From the NCBI GenBank assembly GCA_024403355.1, contig JAKSRW010000001.1, positions 62,001 to 126,000 of the forward strand: a stretch of DNA of 64,000 bases, written 5' to 3'. Under the pieces are notes generated by a model. The model was not told where the DNA came from. It saw only the letters and a program-made list of their open reading frames with translations, and did no database searches. Source of the stretch: Lachnospiraceae bacterium. GTDB lineage: Bacteria > Bacillota > Clostridia > Lachnospirales > Lachnospiraceae. Position numbers and translations under genes: made by a program. Shown in pieces: positions 16,801 to 24,171 of the stretch. The first letter of the stretch is position 1. Every line of letters starts with the position of its first letter.

Positions 16801-19418
16801 GTAGCTATCATGCTACAGGAGTATCATTAACCCTTTCAGCAAGCAGTGCGAACTATTCCGGTAGCGCGATAACAGCTAAATACGGAGAAGGTGAGGCAGC
16901 TGCTTGGAAAACTGCTGTAGGAATTGATGCTCCTGAAATTACATATGAGTATAAGGCAACAGCAGATGGAACATATGCAGCGACAACAGAAACAATAGAA
17001 GTTGGTTATTACAGAGCAAGTGCAACTGTAGGTACTGATAAGACTGCTACTGTGGAGTATCAGATTACAAATTTATCACAGGATGCACCTGCAGTAGGAG
17101 AAGGTTTCACTGTTGATTATTCGGCAGAAACAATTACTGCTGCAGAAGGATATGAAGTTAGCACTTCTAATGAAACATTAACAGCTCCTACAGATGGCAA
17201 GGTTACTCCGGATACAACTTATTATGTAAGAAAGAGTGCCAAAACACATTATGATGCTTCTGAATGGACAAGCAATACCGTAGCAGCACGCCCTGTGGCA
17301 CCTACCGGATTAGAGGGTGTAGATACTACTAGCGTTGAAGGAACAGATGGTAAGATTACAGGCGTTGCATCTACTATGGAGTATTCAGTAGATAATGGCA
17401 CTTCATGGGCTGATGTAACAAGTACAGAAATCACAGGCTTATCAGCATGTACTGTATTGGTAAGAGTTAAGGCTACTGCAACTTCGTTTGCTGGTGCAAA
17501 TGCAGAGGTAACTATCTCAGATCCTCATGTACATTCAGGTGAGAAGCAGAATGGACAGGCAGCAACCTGTACAGTTGATGGATGGAAGGAATACTATAAG
17601 TGTTCTGATACAGACTGCAATGGTCTGTTTGAAGAATTAGCATGTACAACTGAGATTACTGATCTTGATGCTTGGAAATTAGATGCTGGAAAGATTGAAG
17701 CACTTGGACATAACTGGGTATATACTGCAAATGGTGCATCTCTTACAGCTTCATGTAGTAGAGCAGCGACTTGTGCTCAGGCTGATAAGGTTTTGACTAT
17801 TTCTGTAAGCGACATGGATTATTCCGGTAGTGCAGTAGAGGCAACTCTTGAAGGTGCAACTGCTTGGACTACAGCAGGACTTACAGTGCCAGTAATTAAG
17901 TATGTAGGTAGCGGAAATACTACTTATGCGTTGAGCGAGACAGCTCCTTCAGCTATTGGTAGTTATACTGCTAAAATTACAGTTGGTGATCAGACAGCCA
18001 CAAAGAATTTCGAAATCATAGATGGTTCGACACCAACACCAAGTCCAACAGCGACACCGGTACCTACAGCGACTCCTGTACCTACTTCAGCACCTGAAGG
18101 ATACACCATTCCGGTAAGGGGCGATGAGAGTTCAGTTAAGGTAGGCGCTATAATTACAGAGGGAAATGCTGTAGTTGACGAAATTACAGAAAAGACACTT
18201 GAAAGCATCGTTAAGGAAGCTGAAAAGGATAGCGAAGGTAATGCATCTAAGGATGATAAGGTAGTTGATACAGTCATTGTTGACCTGTCGGGAGCAAAGC
18301 AGGAAATCGTAGCAGTTACACTTTCTACAGGCACAATCGAGACACTGGCTGATACCTTAAGCGATGCTTCAAATACCATCAATAAGGTTGAAATTAAGCT
18401 TACAAATGCTTCAGTAGTATTTGACAGCAAGGCACTGAATTCACTTGCAGAGCAGATAACGGGTAAGAATATTACTCTGGTAGTGGAGAAGGTAGATGCT
18501 GATGACTTAAATGCAAAGCAGCAGAAGGCTCTGAAAAATGATGAAGTGATGGCATCCTTCAATATCTATCTGGTATCTGACGGAGGAGAAATTCATGAGT
18601 TTGACGGCGGACAGCTTGATTTCAGCATTAAGTTCAAGTACAAAAAGGATACTGACAGAAGATATTATCATGTGGTATATGTCGCAGAAAACGGCGACAA
18701 GGAGTATTTGGATACTGAGTATGTGAACGATGTTATCAAGTTCTCTACACCTCATTGTTCAAACTACGTAATTGTTTATGATGAGACAAGAGTAAACAAT
18801 ACAGTCGCAGTTCCCGGTAAGGAGCAGATTGCAAAGAATAACAAGATAATCAATATTGATCTTCATAGCAGCATTAAGTCAGGAAAGCTTACTGTAAAGT
18901 GGAGCAAGATTGACGGTGCCATGGGATATGATGTATTCGTAGCTGCATGTGACGGCAAGTCATTTGCGAAGAAGCCTGCATATACAGCATCCGCAGACGA
19001 GGCAAAGGCAGTCCTTACTGAGTACAAGGGCGAAGACTTTGCAGTTGGCGGATATAAGGTGAAGGTACGTGCATTCATGATTATTGACGGCAAGAAGACT
19101 TATATTGCTACAAGCTCTATCGTACATGCATCAGGTAACAAGTCAAAGTACACAAATGCAAAAACAGTGACAGTAAATGAAAAGGCTTTGAATCTTGCTA
19201 AGGGCGAGACTGCTCAGCTCGAAGCAAAGATGACTGTCGCAGACAGCAAGAAGAAGGTCATGAAGCACATGAGAGGCTACCGCTTCTTCACACTGGATAA
19301 GGATGTGGCTACCGTGGATAAGAGCGGCAAGATCGTTGCTACCGGCAGCGGTTCAACCACTGTATATGTCATGGCAGCAAACGGTGTTAAGACAGCTGTG
19401 GAAGTTACAGTAAAATAA
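13815..19418 (+). CDS. Very large secreted multidomain surface protein
   Basis: 1867 residues from ATG 13815, which follows AAGGAGG. A signal peptide (basic N-terminus, hydrophobic core, VLVQA near residue 35) is followed by Cys-rich zinc-ribbon-like segments (CKICG, CDTCG, CSICG) and paired Cys/Trp repeats that recur near residues 175 and 1245. Four Ig-like repeats carry the pattern Y(S/T)G...A...GxYxAxITxG. One segment with NVTINGGTVNVTG-type turns resembles a right-handed beta-helix carbohydrate-binding domain. A SPTATPVPTATPVP linker lies near residue 1405, then a host-like C-terminal half ending in a Big_2-type Ig domain. There is no LPXTG or SLH motif. Probably an adhesin or substrate-binding protein; no catalytic domain seen. 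Codon use changes along the gene (see findings). Confidence 0.75.
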   Translation: MKEKIFKKGITRRLFSIVLAFLMVISLMPSVLVQAGVADNLDIGFMCKICGHPGNYHWVGGYAVENATQNPSGEIVACNFGNGCGFGDGYDMGCRGKTWNELRINHTVHNYKWNYDETKHWQECTGGADCSVLTKDTASAHDSWNASTGKCDTCGYSCQHTGETGNNCSICGKFIHTCELNYVAGKTATCEADGWKAYYLCTHLGKVYATNSSSGTSYDDADTWKTGAGNLPKTGHNWTYSNQNNVLKATCNKCWKSCSLSLVTPLFYTGSPITINPETDFSWGVSYSAPATPVLGQWYLEDATQKTTTANSGATSEGGAPVNAGKYALEITVGSGDNSATIKYPITVYKAAGSGTISVDSFTYPGNPNPQYSSETNPGRPTFSYKFASEPDSAYVGGMLWDPGEYSVKAVFPANGEYAEAIVYDTFTIYKADATDAMKTASGYIYGKAGSTKVIKFDNKLLYDMTVKFGTPTGVIDGVTAVVENRSLKLTVGASDLAEGTAAFDITIPVESKAYNSFDITVTVTPTFHDHSFTYSAGTPSNGTVKLSADSTCENESGCDFAGTQKKLSLTLTAKDAKFTDAPYTGASLSSTTDWKDARIPVPTIMYVGRGTTEYLESETAPTEVGTYTASITAGGVTASVDFEIIAVKFVSDYNLVVPSSVDAPNPKTVVNELPINGSSSYVSLSAGWYAVNDDITATSATLSLSGDVNLILPDGKNLSVNAISGYGSSLTLWGQSSGSGQFVVGAGSPGNAIDISNVTINGGTVNVTGRYAGIKGSSSVTINGGTVNVIASSGKAIDTSGKIGIKGGNVTATGSYGALNASNSINIASNLTVLAGTDADSASAIDYDAYNGQKYVKIISHVHEKDAAKHHNAVAATCTATGTKEYWECTDSTCTTKLDTNSVAIADITVAIDEDAHDWGTTPSYGHNATNHWEVCGNDNTHTRNSATHSGGTATCQTEATCSTCSQKYGSKAAHAWGYTASDNVLTAKCSTDGCSYHATGVSLTLSASSANYSGSAITAKYGEGEAAAWKTAVGIDAPEITYEYKATADGTYAATTETIEVGYYRASATVGTDKTATVEYQITNLSQDAPAVGEGFTVDYSAETITAAEGYEVSTSNETLTAPTDGKVTPDTTYYVRKSAKTHYDASEWTSNTVAARPVAPTGLEGVDTTSVEGTDGKITGVASTMEYSVDNGTSWADVTSTEITGLSACTVLVRVKATATSFAGANAEVTISDPHVHSGEKQNGQAATCTVDGWKEYYKCSDTDCNGLFEELACTTEITDLDAWKLDAGKIEALGHNWVYTANGASLTASCSRAATCAQADKVLTISVSDMDYSGSAVEATLEGATAWTTAGLTVPVIKYVGSGNTTYALSETAPSAIGSYTAKITVGDQTATKNFEIIDGSTPTPSPTATPVPTATPVPTSAPEGYTIPVRGDESSVKVGAIITEGNAVVDEITEKTLESIVKEAEKDSEGNASKDDKVVDTVIVDLSGAKQEIVAVTLSTGTIETLADTLSDASNTINKVEIKLTNASVVFDSKALNSLAEQITGKNITLVVEKVDADDLNAKQQKALKNDEVMASFNIYLVSDGGEIHEFDGGQLDFSIKFKYKKDTDRRYYHVVYVAENGDKEYLDTEYVNDVIKFSTPHCSNYVIVYDETRVNNTVAVPGKEQIAKNNKIINIDLHSSIKSGKLTVKWSKIDGAMGYDVFVAACDGKSFAKKPAYTASADEAKAVLTEYKGEDFAVGGYKVKVRAFMIIDGKKTYIATSSIVHASGNKSKYTNAKTVTVNEKALNLAKGETAQLEAKMTVADSKKKVMKHMRGYRFFTLDKDVATVDKSGKIVATGSGSTTVYVMAANGVKTAVEVTVK

Positions 19419-19447
19419 AACACAGTAAAATTGTAATAGTTAAATAG

Positions 19448-19496
19448 AAACAACCTTCAGCTTTTTCCCGGTAGAATTAGCTGAAGGTTGTTTTTT
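19448..19496 (+). terminator. Terminator after the large surface protein gene
   Basis: A 15-bp stem (19448-19462 with 19479-19493), then T-rich sequence. Confidence 0.93.
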
Positions 19497-19538
19497 ATTG
19501 CCTTTTTTCCGTCAAAGTAACTGCGAATACAGATTTTG

Positions 19539-19567
19539 TTGCTAAAAATCTTGTAAAATGTTATAAT
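19539..19567 (+). promoter_or_regulatory. Sigma-A promoter of the GH115-GH8 operon
   Basis: TTGCTA, 17 bases, TATAAT; about 60 bases before the GH115 start. Confidence 0.8.
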
Positions 19568-19629
19568 ATAGATTGATGGATTATGTGAAGAAATAATCCG
19601 CTATTGAATAGAAATTTACGGAGAAGACT

Positions 19630-22563
19630 ATGGATTTTACGATTGTTGGAAAAAATGGGGTTGCGAATATTTATCTGGCTTCAAACGAGTATGCAGGTGT
19701 AAAAAGAGCTGCAGGCTGGCTTGCGGAGGATGTATTTAAGGTAACGGGGAAAAAGCCTGAAATTGTTGAAGCAGGCTGCCTTAAATGTGTGGGAGAGAAT
19801 ATGGCTGTTATCGCAGGTACTGTCGGTATGGGCGGACTTGTCGAGAAGGCTGCGGAGAAGATTGGCTTTGATCTTTCTCAGATTGCAGGAAAACGTGAGG
19901 TTTTCGCGGTAGCTGCGAAGGATAATATTCTGCTGGTTGCGGGCTCTGATAAGAGGGCTGTCATTTACGGTATTCTCAGTATCTCTGAGGCTATCGGTGT
20001 GACTCCCATGATTTACTTTGGAGATATTTCACCGAAGACCTACGATGAAATTTACGTTGATACCGGGCTTTCGAAGGCCTGCGAAAAGGATGGGGCACTC
20101 TATATTAATCCTTCTGTTGTTTCGAAGGAGCCCTCCGTGCGTTACAGAGGCTTTTTCATTAATGATGAATGGCCTGCATTCGGTAACTGGTCTGAGTCAC
20201 ATTTTGGCGATGAGAACAAAGAATGCTATGAGAAGATTTTTGAATACCTTTTAAGACTGAAGGGTAATTATATGTGGCCTGCGATGTGGGCTTCGGTACT
20301 CTGGTCGGATGGCCCGGGACTTGCAACCGCAGAGCTTGCGGATGAGCTGGGCGTGGTTCTCGGTACCTCGCATCATGAGCCCTGTATCAGAGCGGGCGAG
20401 GAGTTTATCCGTCTGAATCCCGTGCATACAGAGTACGGAAAGAACTGGAGCTTTGTAACAAACCGTGAGGGTGTAACAAAGTTCTGGGAGGATTCACTTG
20501 CTGAAAGAGAAAAATTTGAAAATATCATTACAGTCGGAATGCGCGGTGAGCGTGATTCCAAGCTTTTTGAGGATGCGAAGCTTATAGATAATATCAATGT
20601 CCTTAAGGATGTAATTGACTGTCAGAAGGGCCTTATAGAAAAATATGCGCCCAAAAAGGAGGACGGTTCTGCCGAAATGCCTCCCATGATGCTGGCCATT
20701 TACAAGGAGGTTGAGGATTATTACAAGGGTGATGTCGAGACTGAGGGACTTAAGGAATGGGACGGTCTGGACGGTGTTACATTAATGCTTTGCGATGATA
20801 ATTTCGGAAATCTCAGACTGATGCCCGATGATGACAAGCGTGACCACAAGGGTGGCTACGGAATGTATTATCATTTTGATTATCACGGCGGTCCTGTTTC
20901 GTATGAGTGGATTAACAGCTCGTATCTGCCCAAGATTTGGGAGCAGATGACTACCTGCTATGATTACGGCATCCGTGAAATCTGGATAGTCAACTGCGGC
21001 GATTTGAAGAACCAGGAGCTTCCTCTGAATTATTTTATGGACCTTGCTTATGATTTTGATAAGTACGGAACCTCTAAGCCCGGCAATTACAGGGATTATC
21101 TTACAGACTGGATAAATGCCCAGTTTAACGGACTTTCGGATGATAAGCTTGCAGTGTTGAGAGAGCTTGCGGAGGGCTATACCAGACTTAACAATATTGT
21201 TAAGCCCGAGGTAATGAATGCTTCCATTTACAGCCTGGAGCGTTTCTCTGAGGCTGACCGTGTACTGAGTATAGTTTCGGGGATTGAGAAGAAGGCAGAG
21301 GATTTATATAAGGCTTTGGAGACAGTGGATGGCGGCAAATATCTTAACCAGTATGTCAGCCTTCTCTATTATCAGGCTATGGAGAGCTTCAATCTGGTTA
21401 AAATGTGGATATATTCGGCAAAGAATCAGAAGTATGCCGCACAGGGACGAGTTTCGGCAAATTATTATGCCGACAGGGTTCGTGAATGTCTTAAACAGGA
21501 TAAGGCTCTGGTTGAGCTTTTCCACAGCTTTGATGACGGCCGCTGGTACGGTATGGGACTTTCACGTCATATCGGCTTTAATAACTGGAATGACGAGGGA
21601 GCGCGTAAGCCGAAGATGACTTATATCGAGCCTCAGGCCAGAGCAGAGCTGATTCTGGCCGATGCGGATTCAAATGCCTGGTCGGTAGGCGGACCCTGGT
21701 GTAAAAAGCCTGTCAGCCTTTCCGGCTTTGATTATAAGTGTTTCGGTGCCTTTGAAATATGCAGCGCCGGTGATGAGCCTATAAGCTACGAAATCAGTTC
21801 TTCGGATGCTGATATAGAGTTTCTGGCCGATAGTGCGGATGTTGAGAGGCTTTGCAGTAATGAGGAGAGCTATAATGAATGCATGCTTAAGGGGCTTGAG
21901 GATGAGCTTAAGCTGAACTGGGCAGCAGGGGCATCCGGAGCTACAGAGGCTGATGTTAAGATTTATGTGCGCCTTAAGAAGGGTGCGGATATTTCAAAGA
22001 GACATGAATTTACGGTAAAAACAAATAATGGTGATGTAAGCGTATTCTTTGGCAAAGAAATAATAAAGACTGCAGGCAGCTTCCGACCCGCCGTTATTAT
22101 TCCTGCCGAAAATTATGCAAAGCTCAGCGAAGGACGGGACGGAAGATTTCAGCTTATTCCGGAGTTCGGAAAGCTTCTTCCCGGTGAAAATGCTGCAGCA
22201 TTAAAGGCATATCCTCAGGATATAGTGTTTGAGGATGGTCCTGTGGCTGAATATAAGCTTGAGGCTGAGGAGTCGGGACGTTATCTTATTACCGTTAAGA
22301 CAGCACCTTCGAATCCTGCCTTTGAGGGCTCAAGGATTTCTGCAGAACTGGCAGTAAATGACGGTGAATTCACTTCTGTTGAGACCATTCCCGAGGGCTT
22401 TAACGGAGGCGATACGGGCTGCAGGGACTGGTGCATCGGAGTACTTGTAAATATGAGAACGGTGACCATGCTTACAGAGCTTGAAAAGGGCGAAAACAGC
22501 ATTAAAATCCGTGCCGTTGATCCCGGATTTGTAGTTGAGCAGATTATTGTTGAGAAGGAATAA
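19630..22563 (+). CDS. Glycoside hydrolase family 115, xylan alpha-1,2-glucuronidase
   Basis: A 977-residue protein without a signal peptide, so cytosolic. RGFFINDEWPAFGNW (from about residue 172), GNYMWPAMWASVLW and GTSHHEPC are hallmark stretches of GH115, as is GYGMYYHFDYHGGP further on. GH115 enzymes release 4-O-methyl-D-glucuronic acid from internal and terminal xylose units. A C-terminal domain of about 200 residues (YKLEAEESGRYLITV) is the beta-sandwich usual in the family. The cytosolic location implies that imported acidic xylo-oligosaccharides are the substrate. It is followed by a GH8 gene after 50 bases, so the two probably act in sequence. Confidence 0.9.
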   Translation: MDFTIVGKNGVANIYLASNEYAGVKRAAGWLAEDVFKVTGKKPEIVEAGCLKCVGENMAVIAGTVGMGGLVEKAAEKIGFDLSQIAGKREVFAVAAKDNILLVAGSDKRAVIYGILSISEAIGVTPMIYFGDISPKTYDEIYVDTGLSKACEKDGALYINPSVVSKEPSVRYRGFFINDEWPAFGNWSESHFGDENKECYEKIFEYLLRLKGNYMWPAMWASVLWSDGPGLATAELADELGVVLGTSHHEPCIRAGEEFIRLNPVHTEYGKNWSFVTNREGVTKFWEDSLAEREKFENIITVGMRGERDSKLFEDAKLIDNINVLKDVIDCQKGLIEKYAPKKEDGSAEMPPMMLAIYKEVEDYYKGDVETEGLKEWDGLDGVTLMLCDDNFGNLRLMPDDDKRDHKGGYGMYYHFDYHGGPVSYEWINSSYLPKIWEQMTTCYDYGIREIWIVNCGDLKNQELPLNYFMDLAYDFDKYGTSKPGNYRDYLTDWINAQFNGLSDDKLAVLRELAEGYTRLNNIVKPEVMNASIYSLERFSEADRVLSIVSGIEKKAEDLYKALETVDGGKYLNQYVSLLYYQAMESFNLVKMWIYSAKNQKYAAQGRVSANYYADRVRECLKQDKALVELFHSFDDGRWYGMGLSRHIGFNNWNDEGARKPKMTYIEPQARAELILADADSNAWSVGGPWCKKPVSLSGFDYKCFGAFEICSAGDEPISYEISSSDADIEFLADSADVERLCSNEESYNECMLKGLEDELKLNWAAGASGATEADVKIYVRLKKGADISKRHEFTVKTNNGDVSVFFGKEIIKTAGSFRPAVIIPAENYAKLSEGRDGRFQLIPEFGKLLPGENAAALKAYPQDIVFEDGPVAEYKLEAEESGRYLITVKTAPSNPAFEGSRISAELAVNDGEFTSVETIPEGFNGGDTGCRDWCIGVLVNMRTVTMLTELEKGENSIKIRAVDPGFVVEQIIVEKE

Positions 22564-22613
22564 TATTTATTGAAAAGGATAGAGTTTAGTAGTTATTAAG
22601 CGAAAGGGGACGC

Positions 22614-23807
22614 ATGAAAAGTGCGACTAAAAGCATGAAAGAGAAGAAAGAATACAGAAACATTTTTGCAGAGCTCGGATATGACAAAGAGGAAATTGAA
22701 AAGAGGGTACGCGATACCTTCAATAACATTTTCTACGGTCCCGAGGGTGAAAGACTTTATTACGATGTGGACGATGACATGGGCTTTATTACCGATACAG
22801 GTAATGATGACGTAAGAACAGAGGGCCAGTCATACGCAATGATGATGTGCGTGCAGATGAACGACAAGGAGAAGTTCGACAGAATCTGGAAGTGGACAAA
22901 GACCTATATGTGGATGAGAAATCCCAACTGGAACAAGGGCTATTTCATCTGGTCATGTGCATTAAACGGTGACCCGCTCGGACAGGGCCCCGCACCCGAC
23001 GGTGAGGAGTATTTTGCAATGGCACTTTTCCTTGCTTCACACAGATGGGGCGACGGCGAGGGAATATTCGCATATTCAAAGGAGGCACGCGACATTCTCA
23101 GCGCATGTCTTCATAACGGCGAGCCCGAGCGCTTCGGTGAGCCTATGTGGAATAAGGAGAATCACCTTATTAAGTTCATTACCAATGTGGAATTCAGTGA
23201 CCCTTCATACCACCTTCCTCATTTTTATGAGTGCTTTGCAAAGTGGGCTGATGTTGAGGACCGTCCCTTCTGGAAGAAGGCAGCAGAGGCAAGCAGGGAG
23301 TACCTTTTAAAGGCCTGCCATCCCGTAACGGGACTTAATGCTGAATATGCTCATTATGACGGACGTCCCTACACAAGAGTTGACATGGCTTACGGAAATC
23401 AGAGACATGACTGGTTCTACAGCGATGCATACAGAACTGTTGCAAATATCGCAATGGATTCGGAATGGTGCGGTTCAGATAAGAGTCTTGCAGGTATCGC
23501 AATGAATCTTCTTAAGTTTTTTGAGGAGACACAGGGCGGCGACCTTACAGGTGTATTCGAAATAGACGGAACCGTGGTAGAGGGTGTTCCCGCAAAGCAC
23601 AGCATCGGACTTATGGCTACAAACGCAGAGGGTGCTCTTGCGGTATATAACAGCGGAACAACAGATGCGAAGGCGCTTGAGAATGCGGAAAAGAGCGTAA
23701 GAAGATTATGGGAGACTCCTCTCAGAACAGGCAAGTACAGATATTATGACAACTGTCTCTATCTTTTTGCAATGCTTGCACTCAGCGGTAATTATCGAAT
23801 TTATTAA
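22614..23807 (+). CDS. GH8 reducing-end xylose-releasing exo-oligoxylanase (Rex)
   Basis: A 397-residue cytosolic GH8 enzyme. RTEGQSYAM places the general acid at Glu70, the position known for characterised Rex enzymes, and the NQRHDWFYSDAYR segment (263-275) carries the candidate base Asp266. Length, lack of a signal peptide and the motif set match Rex (EC 3.2.1.156), which removes xylose from the reducing end of xylo-oligosaccharides of three or more units. Neighbouring GH115 would first strip glucuronic acid branches. A second in-frame ATG lies 21 bases downstream; the first is preferred because it follows AAAGGGG. Confidence 0.87.
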   Translation: MKSATKSMKEKKEYRNIFAELGYDKEEIEKRVRDTFNNIFYGPEGERLYYDVDDDMGFITDTGNDDVRTEGQSYAMMMCVQMNDKEKFDRIWKWTKTYMWMRNPNWNKGYFIWSCALNGDPLGQGPAPDGEEYFAMALFLASHRWGDGEGIFAYSKEARDILSACLHNGEPERFGEPMWNKENHLIKFITNVEFSDPSYHLPHFYECFAKWADVEDRPFWKKAAEASREYLLKACHPVTGLNAEYAHYDGRPYTRVDMAYGNQRHDWFYSDAYRTVANIAMDSEWCGSDKSLAGIAMNLLKFFEETQGGDLTGVFEIDGTVVEGVPAKHSIGLMATNAEGALAVYNSGTTDAKALENAEKSVRRLWETPLRTGKYRYYDNCLYLFAMLALSGNYRIY

Positions 23808-23822
23808 ATAGGGGATTCGCCA

Positions 23823-24155
23823 GTGGAAATCAGATGCAGCAAAATTCAAGGTGAAATTGAGGCATTTCTTGCGGATAAGCTCAACGGCGTGGAAAGACAG
23901 GAATTTGTCGACCACGTCAGAGGCTGCAAGCTCTGCAGGGATGAGCTTGAGGTCTATCATGTGATTCATTCGGTAGTTAATCAGCTGGATAATAATACGA
24001 CTGAGGAAGACCAGGATTACATTAAAAGCCTTGAGAAAAAACTCAATGATTCAGATAACGCGGGCAAAAAGTGGCGCCGTACAAACAAGATTATAACGCT
24101 TGTGGGTGTTGTGGGAATCGGCCTGATAGTGGCAGGCATCCTGCTTTTGCTTTGA
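23823..24155 (+). CDS. Zinc-finger (zf-HC2) membrane protein, anti-sigma-like
   Basis: A 110-residue protein with a GTG start after AGGGGATT. The N-terminal His-x3-Cys-x2-Cys motif (HVRGCKLC, about residues 31-38) is that of zf-HC2 anti-sigma factors. A charged helical linker and one C-terminal transmembrane helix (IITLVGVVGIGLIVAGILLLL region) follow. No sigma factor gene is adjacent; polA begins 17 bases later. It may be a membrane-bound regulator that has lost or never had a local partner. Confidence 0.75.
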   Translation: MEIRCSKIQGEIEAFLADKLNGVERQEFVDHVRGCKLCRDELEVYHVIHSVVNQLDNNTTEEDQDYIKSLEKKLNDSDNAGKKWRRTNKIITLVGVVGIGLIVAGILLLL

Positions 24156-24171
24156 TGGAAAGGAATAATTC

